This document shows, piece after piece, positions 1 to 5,007 of a stretch of 5,517 nucleotides of DNA. The stretch spans positions 1-5,517 of the forward strand of contig JABFSD010000104.1 in assembly GCA_013140935.1 (NCBI GenBank). Reading direction: 5' to 3'. Source of the stretch: Acidobacteriota bacterium. GTDB lineage: Bacteria > Acidobacteriota > Blastocatellia > RBC074. The position numbers and the translations under genes were made by a program. Within the stretch, counting starts at the first letter, position 1. Every line of letters starts with the position of its first letter. The notes beneath the pieces are model-generated. The model was not told the DNA's origin. It did not search any database and saw only the letters and a program-made list of their open reading frames with translations.

Positions 1-1337
1 CCCACCGAGCGTACGGGCAGCAGCACCGCGAAGACCTGCCAGAGTTCGTGGTAGATGCCAGCAGCGCGAATCTCTTCCTGCACAATCTCATCGGCGTCTT
101 GCAAAAGGCGCACACTGTCGGCGTCAACTGCGCCGAGGATGCGTACGGCCAAGCCGGGACCGGGGAAGGGGTGGCGGTCAATCAGGTTGGCAGGCAGGCC
201 GAGTTCACGGCCTACGGCGCGCACTTCGTCCTTAAACAATTCGCGCAGCGGTTCGACCAGTTTAAGATTCATCTTATCGGGTAAACCACCTACGTTATGG
301 TGACTCTTAATCACTGCCGAAGGGCCTTTGACCGAGACAGATTCGATCACGTCGGGGTATAAAGTGCCCTGAACTAAATACTTCACCTCACCCAGCTTAT
401 TTGCTTCTTCCTGAAAGACTTCGATGAACTCATTGCCGATGATTTTGCGCTTGCGTTCAGGGTCGGAAACACCAGTGAGTTTGGTCAGGAAGCGTTCGCC
501 CGCCGCAATGCCCTTAATCGTTAAGTTATCGAAAGAAGCAAATGCTTTAAGCACATTGTCGAATTCGTTTTTCCGCAAAACACCGTTGTCTACGAAAATG
601 CAGGTCAGCCGGTCACCGATGGCGTGGGCAACAAGGGCAGCGGCTACGGTGGAATCTACGCCACCTGAGAGTCCGCAGACGGCGCGGCCTTCGCCTACCT
701 GTTCGCGGATGCGCGCGATGGAAGATTCGATAAACGACGCAGCCGACCAGTCGCCGCTGCACCCGCAAATGCCTTTGACGAAATTGCCCAAGATCGTTTT
801 GCCATCGGGCGTATGCGCGACTTCGGGATGGAACTGCAAACCATACAAACGACGTTCGTCGTTGGCGACGGCTCCGAGGGCGTTATCAGTCCCAGCGATT
901 ACTGCGAATCCAGTGGGCGGAACGGTTACGTGATCGCCGTGACTCATCCAGACGGGAAATTCTGAAGGCAGGCCGTTGAGCAGTTGGTTTTGTCCAGTGA
1001 GCTTAATCGTCGCTGCGCCGTATTCACGCCGCGCGGAAGGCGCTACTTCCCCGCCGAGAAAGTAACTCAGCAACTGCAAACCGTAGCAGATGCCCAGCAC
1101 GGGTACGCCCAGGTCTAGGACTTCGGCGGAACAGTGCGGCGCTTCGGCTTCATAAACTGACGAAGGCCCGCCTGAGAGGATTACGCCACGCGGCTTGAGA
1201 GCGTGCAGCTTTTCCAGCGGTACGTTAAACGGATGGATTTCGCAATAAACGCCCAGTTCGCGGACACGACGGGCAATGAGTTGGGTGTACTGCGACCCGA
1301 AATCGAGGATCGCAATCGTCTCGAAGGCTTGAGCCAC
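1..1337 (-). CDS. guaA: GMP synthase (glutamine-hydrolysing), 3' end cut by window edge
   Basis: GuaA makes GMP from XMP, using ATP and ammonia released from glutamine; it is the last step of guanine nucleotide synthesis in the cytosol. Reading the minus strand gives 445 uninterrupted codons. The N-terminal class I glutamine amidotransferase domain (about residues 1-190) has the nucleophile in GICYG (Cys84) and the His-Glu pair in LQFHPEV (His170, Glu172). The ATP-pyrophosphatase domain follows, with its P-loop SGGVDS at 224-229. The C-terminal dimerisation domain has begun (LPVRSVG near the edge), but roughly the last 70-80 residues lie outside the window. The start is GTG: an in-frame TAA sits immediately before it (1338-1340) and AAGGAG lies 9 bases upstream, so no longer start is possible. 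No frameshift was seen on codon-by-codon reading. The catalytic residues are judged by motif match to the family. Confidence 0.97.
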   Translation of the reverse strand, partial: MAQAFETIAILDFGSQYTQLIARRVRELGVYCEIHPFNVPLEKLHALKPRGVILSGGPSSVYEAEAPHCSAEVLDLGVPVLGICYGLQLLSYFLGGEVAPSARREYGAATIKLTGQNQLLNGLPSEFPVWMSHGDHVTVPPTGFAVIAGTDNALGAVANDERRLYGLQFHPEVAHTPDGKTILGNFVKGICGCSGDWSAASFIESSIARIREQVGEGRAVCGLSGGVDSTVAAALVAHAIGDRLTCIFVDNGVLRKNEFDNVLKAFASFDNLTIKGIAAGERFLTKLTGVSDPERKRKIIGNEFIEVFQEEANKLGEVKYLVQGTLYPDVIESVSVKGPSAVIKSHHNVGGLPDKMNLKLVEPLRELFKDEVRAVGRELGLPANLIDRHPFPGPGLAVRILGAVDADSVRLLQDADEIVQEEIRAAGIYHELWQVFAVLLPVRSV

Positions 1338-1346
1338 TTAGCGGCA

Positions 1347-1352
1347 CTCCTT
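1347..1352 (-). promoter_or_regulatory. Shine-Dalgarno AAGGAG of guaA
   Basis: The minus strand reads AAGGAG with a 9-base spacer to GTG at 1337. Together with the in-frame stop directly before the GTG, it fixes this non-ATG start. Confidence 0.85.
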
Positions 1353-1404
1353 AATTGGTTTGATTGGTTTTGATGAGCAAGCCGCAGTATATGCCATCAA
1401 ATGC

Positions 1405-1429
1405 GGCAAAGGAATATGGGCAAAGGAAT
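1405..1429. repeat. Short direct repeat in guaA leader (11-bp unit, 14-bp period)
   Basis: GGCAAAGGAAT occurs at 1405-1415 and again at 1419-1429, so the copies are 14 bases apart. They lie in the 108-base gap between the end of the unknown gene and guaA, upstream of the guaA start. A -10-like TATACT is found on the minus strand at 1386-1391, but no good -35 sits at the right distance from it. The repeat could be an operator or a chance micro-duplication; nothing in the sequence decides. Confidence 0.5.
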
Positions 1430-1445
1430 GGATTTTAGGGTGAGA

Positions 1446-2258
1446 TTAGACGGCGTCAGGCTCGTAAATTTTTCGGGCAGCGAGATACTCGTTTTTTACT
1501 TCGTCGTACTCGGACTGTAAATCGTCAAGGTGGCTGGACTTATAGCGACGCACACATCGTCTCGCTTGCGTGGCTTCGATGATTCGAATGGTGATCTCGT
1601 CACCCGCTTTCAGCTTGGGAGCTTTATGTTTGGGCGGCGTCCAGTAAATCTGGTGGCTGAAGTTTCTGTCTTTGCCAAACCCTACTAAATCGAGCGAAAA
1701 GTAATCTTCGCGTAAAAATTCGGGCGCACGACTCAAATCACCAATGGGCTTCAAATAGGTAATGATAGCGACTAAAGAATGAAGGGCTGCATTGCCTGCA
1801 ACGGTGCGCAACTTGCCATTGACGAAAGTTTCAAATGCCACAAAAGGTTTAATCGGCTCATCCAATTCGCACGCGGGCGGAAGCACGATCCCATCCGCCA
1901 TCTGCTGCTCCAATGCAAAGTATCGTTTCTTGAGCTTATTGAAAGCTCGCAAGGAAGGGCGTGGCGCTCGTCTGGTCATCCGCATTAACGGCTGATGCGC
2001 CTCACTGTTTGCTATAAATCGAACGCGAATCTCATCGCCAATTTTGAGCGAGCCATTACTTTCGTTAGCCCAGACAAAATGATGTTGAGCTTCCTCTTTG
2101 AATCGAGAGCCACTCATTGAGAACAACTGCGCAGGGCCATTGATCTCCCCTTTTGAGTTTGGCCGGTCGCTACGAATGAACGCACTCAGAATAGTCACCG
2201 TAGGTTCTCCCGCCACAGTAACCAGCTTGTCATTGATCGAAACTTCAAACGTAACCAT
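1446..2258 (-). CDS. Uncharacterised protein with two copies of one ~125-residue domain
   Basis: I cannot name the function of this 270-residue protein. It consists of an internal tandem duplication. Copy 1 (about residues 2-120) opens with FEVSINDKLVTVAG (4-17) and has LKIGDEIRVRFI (71-82). Copy 2 (about 140-270) opens with FETFVNGKLRTVAG (142-155) and has LKAGDEITIRII (216-227). Each copy also carries a matching Trp (63, 206), looks beta-rich, and ends in a charged, probably helical segment (103-120 and 243-263). No signal peptide or membrane segment is visible, so it is probably cytosolic. The ATG at 2258 is chosen because AAGGA lies 8 bases before it. A TTG 14 codons upstream (2300) would overlap pssA by 11 bases and has no visible ribosome site. 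It lies 31 bases after pssA on the same strand, so co-transcription is plausible. Hand counts in six lines give about 46% GC, lower than sampled parts of pssA. From memory, single-domain proteins with a similar N-G-K-x-x-x-T-A-G start and L-K-x-G-D-E-I-x-I-R-I-x-E end exist without a known role. Confidence 0.8.
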   Translation of the reverse strand: MVTFEVSINDKLVTVAGEPTVTILSAFIRSDRPNSKGEINGPAQLFSMSGSRFKEEAQHHFVWANESNGSLKIGDEIRVRFIANSEAHQPLMRMTRRAPRPSLRAFNKLKKRYFALEQQMADGIVLPPACELDEPIKPFVAFETFVNGKLRTVAGNAALHSLVAIITYLKPIGDLSRAPEFLREDYFSLDLVGFGKDRNFSHQIYWTPPKHKAPKLKAGDEITIRIIEATQARRCVRRYKSSHLDDLQSEYDEVKNEYLAARKIYEPDAV

Positions 2259-2266
2259 CGGCGTTT

Positions 2267-2271
2267 TCCTT
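2267..2271 (-). promoter_or_regulatory. Shine-Dalgarno AAGGA supporting the ATG start at 2258
   Basis: The minus strand reads AAAAGGAAAACGCCG before the ATG, giving AAGGA with an 8-base spacer. The competing TTG start at 2300 has no purine-rich site before it, so this site decides the start of the unknown gene. Confidence 0.65.
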
Positions 2272-2289
2272 TTCCGAACATCATCAACA

Positions 2290-3171
2290 CTAAAGCTCAA
2301 TCGTCGAGGGATCGTTCAAATCTTTGGTCGCAGGCTGCTGTCGGCGGAAGCGTCCGAGCAGGCTGAAGCCTTTCAGCACCAATCCATGCGCCGCGTAACT
2401 AACTGACAGCGTAAGCAAGACCACTTGCGAGTGAAAGTAAATGGCAGACAGCAACGCAGCGAGCAACGGCAGCGTGATAAACGGATTCATGCTTTTTGCG
2501 CCGAGGTTCTTAAAACTGGTGTAGCGAATTGTGCTGACCATCAGCATTCCCAGCAAGGTCATTCCGATCAGCAGCGCCCAGCCGAAGGTATAACGTGTTG
2601 TACCTTCGTAACCAATCAACGGCATCGGCGCGAAATGAATGACCGAAGCCAAGACAGCAGCGGAAGGCGGGATGGGCAAACCTACGAAAGATTTTTTATC
2701 CAGTTTGGGTGACGTACCCGGTTTGTCGAATTTGGGCGAACGCGCCATCACGTTAAAACGCGCGAGGCGCAAGGCTCCGCAGATCATGAAGAAAAACGAT
2801 ACGCCCCAACCGTAACGGTCAATTCCCTGCACGCCGCCGTAACCCCAGGTATAAGCCAGCACGGCGGGGGCTACGCCAAAGGTGACGACGTCGGCGATGG
2901 AATCGAGTTCGACGCCGAACTCGCTGGTGGTTTTGGTCATGCGGGCGATGCGTCCGTCGAGGCCGTCGAAAATTACAGCGAGGCCGACGGCGATGGCTGC
3001 GTGATCGAAAAGTTCGAGGGCTTTGGGCGCGAGTCCTAACTGTACGGCTTGAATCGCGTTCACGATGGCGTAAAAGCCGCACATAATGTTCAAAATCGTA
3101 AAGGCGCTCGGTACGATGTAAATGCCTTTGCGAATGCCTTTGCGCGGCGGATTGGACTGCGTGTCGCTCAT
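2290..3171 (-). CDS. pssA: CDP-diacylglycerol--serine O-phosphatidyltransferase (phosphatidylserine synthase)
   Basis: This inner-membrane enzyme joins CDP-diacylglycerol and L-serine to give phosphatidylserine and CMP, the first committed step toward phosphatidylethanolamine. The 293-residue protein carries the full CDP-alcohol phosphotransferase signature D-x2-D-G-x2-A-R-x8-G-x3-D-x3-D: Asp69, Asp72, Gly73, Ala76, Arg77, Gly86, Asp90 and Asp94. These aspartates bind the metal ions and act in catalysis in this family. Hydrophobic stretches at about 17-41, 58-68, 95-108 and around 125-140, followed by several more in the C-terminal half, fit a multi-pass membrane protein of the integral (type II) PssA group. 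The start of the family, IPSAFTILN-like, is visible as IVPSAFTILNIMCGF (19-33). The ATG has GAGG 7 bases upstream. An inverted repeat abuts that site, and no convincing promoter is seen in the short leader. PgsA-type enzymes share the signature, but the N-terminal region and length favour PssA. Confidence 0.93.
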   Translation of the reverse strand: MSDTQSNPPRKGIRKGIYIVPSAFTILNIMCGFYAIVNAIQAVQLGLAPKALELFDHAAIAVGLAVIFDGLDGRIARMTKTTSEFGVELDSIADVVTFGVAPAVLAYTWGYGGVQGIDRYGWGVSFFFMICGALRLARFNVMARSPKFDKPGTSPKLDKKSFVGLPIPPSAAVLASVIHFAPMPLIGYEGTTRYTFGWALLIGMTLLGMLMVSTIRYTSFKNLGAKSMNPFITLPLLAALLSAIYFHSQVVLLTLSVSYAAHGLVLKGFSLLGRFRRQQPATKDLNDPSTIEL

Positions 3172-3182
3172 TGAAAAACCTC

Positions 3183-3215
3183 GTTGTTAGTGATTGGTTG
3201 AGGCAGTCTAACAAC
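3183..3215. repeat. 8-bp perfect inverted repeat in pssA leader, touching the ribosome site
   Basis: GTTGTTAG (3183-3190) and CTAACAAC (3208-3215) are perfect inverse copies around a 17-base spacer. On the minus strand the second arm ends exactly at the GAGG ribosome site of pssA (3179-3182). It could act as an operator or as an mRNA hairpin near the start. The function is inferred from position only. Confidence 0.5.
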
Positions 3216-3220
3216 TGTTC

Positions 3221-3258
3221 GCCAAAAGCAAAACGGGGACAATTCGTTGTCCCCGTTT
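3221..3258 (-). terminator. Intrinsic terminator after the DUF465/YdcH-like gene
   Basis: A perfect 12-bp stem, AAACGGGGACAA (3231-3242) with TTGTCCCCGTTT (3247-3258), encloses a 4-base loop (CGAA on the minus strand). On the minus strand it is followed by TTTTGCTTTTGG (3221-3233, overlapping the foot of the stem), a good U-tract. On the plus strand only three T follow, so it works for leftward transcription. It lies about 50 bases after the stop of the small gene and separates it from pssA. Confidence 0.9.
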
Positions 3259-3308
3259 CGGCAGTATGTGATTTCGTTAGGTCCGTCAGTCAGACCGAGC
3301 CTTGGTGA

Positions 3309-3551
3309 TTAGTGTGACATCTGGCTCGTCTTGTGTCGGGTCATGATGGCTTCCATCTGGTCTTTCAGGTGCAACTTTTTCTTTTTGATGGTGGCTTCTT
3401 CGACTTGTTCGTCTTCGTTAGGGAAATGGAGTGAGGAAAGTTCGCTCAAGCGGGTTTCGTAATCATGATGTTCCGTAGCGAGCGCCCGAAACGTTTCATC
3501 GTTCGTAAGCAGAAATTCTTTCAACGCTGTTTCAGCAGTCACATTGCTCAT
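3309..3551 (-). CDS. Small DUF465/YdcH-like coiled-coil protein
   Basis: This 80-residue, highly charged protein looks almost wholly helical. It matches the DUF465 (YdcH) pattern: an H at about 28-29 in a first helix (ALATEHHDYETRLSEL), a short break, then a second helix ending in the family hallmark K-K-x-K-L-x-L-K-D-x-M-x-x-I-M, visible as IKKKKLHLKDQMEAIM (55-70). DUF465 proteins are about 70-80 residues long and of unknown function; a helical hairpin or coiled coil is expected. No signal peptide or membrane segment is present. A strong AGGAGG (3560-3565) lies 8 bases before the ATG, a sigma70-like promoter lies about 90 bases upstream, and an intrinsic terminator follows, so it is probably a single-gene transcript that is well translated. 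The family assignment rests on motif recognition. Confidence 0.85.
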   Translation of the reverse strand: MSNVTAETALKEFLLTNDETFRALATEHHDYETRLSELSSLHFPNEDEQVEEATIKKKKLHLKDQMEAIMTRHKTSQMSH

Positions 3552-3559
3552 AAGCTAGT

Positions 3560-3565
3560 CCTCCT
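3560..3565 (-). promoter_or_regulatory. Strong Shine-Dalgarno AGGAGG of the DUF465/YdcH-like gene
   Basis: The minus strand carries a full AGGAGG with an 8-base spacer to ATG at 3551. It is the strongest ribosome site in the window and suggests high expression of this small protein. Confidence 0.85.
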
Positions 3566-3597
3566 AATTGTCTTGGATGTTGATTGACCAAAAGTGC

Positions 3598-3620
3598 CTG
3601 AGATTTTCGTGGTTTCTCAG
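3598..3620 (-). other. Possible small leader hairpin upstream of the DUF465/YdcH-like gene
   Basis: CTGAGA (3598-3603) and TCTCAG (3615-3620) form a 6-bp inverted repeat with an 11-base loop inside the predicted untranslated leader. The stem is short and may be chance. Confidence 0.3.
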
Positions 3621-3639
3621 ACCGAATTGCACTGCGCGC

Positions 3640-3667
3640 ATAGTACGCCCAATCAGGAAATTTTCAA
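3640..3667 (-). promoter_or_regulatory. Sigma70-like promoter of the DUF465/YdcH-like gene
   Basis: On the minus strand TTGAAA (3662-3667, 5 of 6 to consensus) is followed after 16 bases by TACTAT (3640-3645, 4 of 6). The start of transcription would fall near 3633, giving a leader of about 80 bases. Two A/T tracts of the form AAATTTT lie further upstream at 3682 and 3701, and a third overlaps the -35. Confidence 0.55.
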
Positions 3668-3708
3668 GACTTGGCGAACAGAAATTTTCATCGGCACGAT
3701 AAATTTTT
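3657..3708. repeat. Three spaced AAATTTT tracts upstream of the promoter
   Basis: GAAATTTTCA occurs twice exactly (3657-3666 and 3681-3690), and AAATTTTTCA occurs at 3701-3710. The tract spacing is 24 and 19-20 bases, close to two helical turns. This could bend DNA or act as an UP-like element for the adjacent leftward promoter; that role is inferred. Confidence 0.45.
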
Positions 3709-3723
3709 CAGATTACAGCGCGG

Positions 3724-3755
3724 CACGTAAGACGAGGTGCCGCCGGTCTTACGTG
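3724..3755 (-). other. Perfect 10-bp hairpin spanning the rimI stop
   Basis: CACGTAAGAC (3724-3733) and GTCTTACGTG (3746-3755) are perfect inverse copies with a 12-base loop. They cover the last codons and TAA of rimI (3749-3751). There is no T-run after it on the minus strand, so it is not a classical intrinsic terminator. It may protect the tsaB-rimI mRNA 3' end or assist termination. A second inverted repeat, CGGCAC (3721-3726) with GTGCCG (3737-3742), shares bases with it and cannot form at the same time. Confidence 0.6.
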
Positions 3756-4210
3756 TGAGCATCGTTCGTCTGACAAACGTATCGCATAATCACTGCATCT
3801 TCTTTTGGGTCGCGGTAATAATCGCGCCGCCGACCTGCCGCCAAAAAACCGAATGATTCGTAAAGCCGTTGCGCTGGGGCGTTGCTTGCGCGCACTTCCA
3901 ACACGGCTGATTGCGCACCGCGTGCGATGGCCTGTCGAAGGGCTTCGGTCAAGAGGGACGCGACGATTCCTTGCCGTTGATGACTGGGTGTGACGACAAC
4001 GTTGTCTATTTCGAGTTCGTCAACGATGACCCAGCTTGAGAAAAGGGCTATGACGTGCGGAGCGCGGGCGACGAGCATGATCGCGGTCGGGTCGGCCAGC
4101 TTCTTACGGAAAAACGGCTCGCCTAACGTACTCATCCCCGCTGCCGTTTCGAGCGCGCAGACAACGGGTACATCTTCGAGTTGCATGGGTTCGATGCGGT
4201 AGTCGGTCAT
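3749..4210 (-). CDS. rimI: Ribosomal-protein S18 alanine N-acetyltransferase (RimI, GNAT family)
   Basis: RimI transfers acetyl from acetyl-CoA to the N-terminal alanine of ribosomal protein S18 in the cytosol; some homologues also acetylate other N termini. The 153-residue length is typical. The GNAT fold is complete: the motif A region VVVTPSHQRQGIVASLL (71-87), then LEVRASN (104-110) and LYESFGF (116-122), which are hallmarks of RimI, and the tail RRRDYYRDPKEDAVIM. Glu105 and Tyr117 align with the catalytic Glu103 and Tyr115 known from enterobacterial RimI. Oddity: the acetyl-CoA loop usually reads Q-R-x-G-x-G/A, but here the last position is Val83 (codon GTC). The ATG lies 2 bases after the tsaB stop with no clear ribosome site of its own, so translation is probably coupled to tsaB. 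A generic GNAT role cannot be excluded, but the tsaB neighbour supports RimI. Confidence 0.9.
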   Translation of the reverse strand: MTDYRIEPMQLEDVPVVCALETAAGMSTLGEPFFRKKLADPTAIMLVARAPHVIALFSSWVIVDELEIDNVVVTPSHQRQGIVASLLTEALRQAIARGAQSAVLEVRASNAPAQRLYESFGFLAAGRRRDYYRDPKEDAVIMRYVCQTNDAHT

Positions 4211-4212
4211 TT

Positions 4213-4896
4213 TCAGGCGTTGGGTTTGAGCTTCGCGTCAGGCGGACGGATGTAACAGGCTTGCAAGGGATGACGTTCGGCAGTCAGGCCATTTTGCAAG
4301 GCGCGAGCCACATAGGCGGCGATGACTGGGGCGAGCGGGGAATTTTCAGTCCGCTGGTCTGGGGGCAATGCCAACTTCATCGCAGCACTGCCCGTAACGA
4401 ATAAACCTTCGGTGAAAAATTCCGGCAAGAGCGTTTCGAGCGGAGCGACGGCATCGGCGCGCGGCTGGGTAAAACTCCCATCCGATTGAATGTCGCGCAA
4501 ACCCGCATAACACTCACCACGCCCGGCTTCGAGCAAGACCAGCACGCGGCCCGTCACGCCCGCTGCCAAGGCGACGGCATCCAGCGTATTCAATCCCCAA
4601 GCTGAAATGTGCAAGGTTTGCGCAAAGCCTTGCACGGCGGCGAGGGCTACGCGCAGGCCGGTGAAGCTGCCGGGGCCGGTGACGGCGGCAAGGGCATCGA
4701 GTTCATTCATCGTTAGGTTGGCTTGTTTCAGCAGGCTTTCGATCTCGCTGAAAAACGCATGCGAATGCGGCACATCAGCCGCTGTCACACGCCGCGCGAG
4801 TTCGCGTTCGCCTGCGTACAAAGCGTAACTCGCCTGGGGCGCAGTAGTGTCTACGGCCAGGATGATGGGTTCGATTGGATTGATGGGTTCAGGCAT
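4213..4896 (-). CDS. tsaB: tRNA threonylcarbamoyladenosine (t6A) biosynthesis protein TsaB
   Basis: TsaB is the inactive ASKHA-fold partner of TsaD. With TsaE it forms the complex that places threonylcarbamoyl on A37 of ANN-decoding tRNAs. The 227-residue protein has the family landmarks in order: ILAVDTT (12-18), the His-Ser pair in VPHSH (42-46), the signature VTGPGSFTGLR (72-82) followed by the helix VALAAVQGFAQ, and a C-terminal YIRPPDA (Y-x-R-x-P-D-A) typical of the group. The 120-residue N-terminal lobe is the conserved half; the rest is variable, as usual. The ATG at 4896 is chosen: a TTG at 4926 would add ten residues but would lie only about 5 bases after the predicted transcription start. 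No good Shine-Dalgarno is seen before the ATG. It is the first gene of an operon with rimI, an arrangement common in bacteria. Confidence 0.93.
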   Translation of the reverse strand: MPEPINPIEPIILAVDTTAPQASYALYAGERELARRVTAADVPHSHAFFSEIESLLKQANLTMNELDALAAVTGPGSFTGLRVALAAVQGFAQTLHISAWGLNTLDAVALAAGVTGRVLVLLEAGRGECYAGLRDIQSDGSFTQPRADAVAPLETLLPEFFTEGLFVTGSAAMKLALPPDQRTENSPLAPVIAAYVARALQNGLTAERHPLQACYIRPPDAKLKPNA

Positions 4897-4917
4897 TGAA
4901 GGTTTTCGTAACTCGCA

Positions 4918-4945
4918 TTGACGCAATCAGAAACGCGATTATAGA
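4918..4945 (+). promoter_or_regulatory. Predicted sigma70-like promoter of mutS
   Basis: TTGACG (4918-4923, 5 of 6) is followed after 16 bases by TATAGA (4940-4945, 4 of 6). Transcription would start near 4952, giving a leader of about 55 bases before the mutS ATG. Its -10 overlaps that of the leftward tsaB promoter. Confidence 0.45.
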
Positions 4946-4965
4946 CTGCCGTTTCTCTCAATCAA
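4938..4965 (-). promoter_or_regulatory. Predicted sigma70-like promoter of tsaB-rimI
   Basis: On the minus strand TTGATT (4960-4965, 4 of 6) is followed after 16 bases by a perfect TATAAT (4938-4943). Transcription would start near 4931, giving about 35 bases of leader to the ATG at 4896. This argues against the TTG at 4926 as the tsaB start. Confidence 0.6.
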
Positions 4966-4990
4966 CCGGAACCGCAGTCTTACTTTCTTC

Positions 4991-4995
4991 AGGAG
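4991..4995 (+). promoter_or_regulatory. Shine-Dalgarno AGGAG of mutS
   Basis: AGGAG lies 12 bases before ATG 5008, a somewhat long spacer. No nearer purine-rich site is present, and the N-terminal protein match supports this ATG. Confidence 0.55.
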
Positions 4996-5007
4996 CAAAC
5001 ACCCTTT

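Noticed and set aside
424..933. 169-codon open frame on the plus strand
   Set aside because: It lies wholly inside guaA on the opposite strand; the product is Ser/Arg/Thr-rich with no recognisable motif, while the guaA frame has all its catalytic motifs.
1338..1445. Possible purine-type riboswitch in the guaA leader
   Set aside because: The gap is only 108 bases and shows no three-way-junction stems or terminator hairpin; only a short direct repeat is visible.
2098..2406. 102-codon plus-strand frame across the pssA/unknown-gene junction
   Set aside because: It is antisense to two better-supported genes and has no domain or ribosome site that stands out.
2819..3214. 131-codon minus-strand frame rich in Arg and His
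   Set aside because: It overlaps the pssA 5' half in another frame, and its Arg-rich composition is typical of a shifted frame; the pssA signature motif is in the other frame.
3231..3258. Terminator working in both directions
   Set aside because: The U-tract is present only on the minus strand; on the plus strand just three T follow, and no plus-strand gene ends there.
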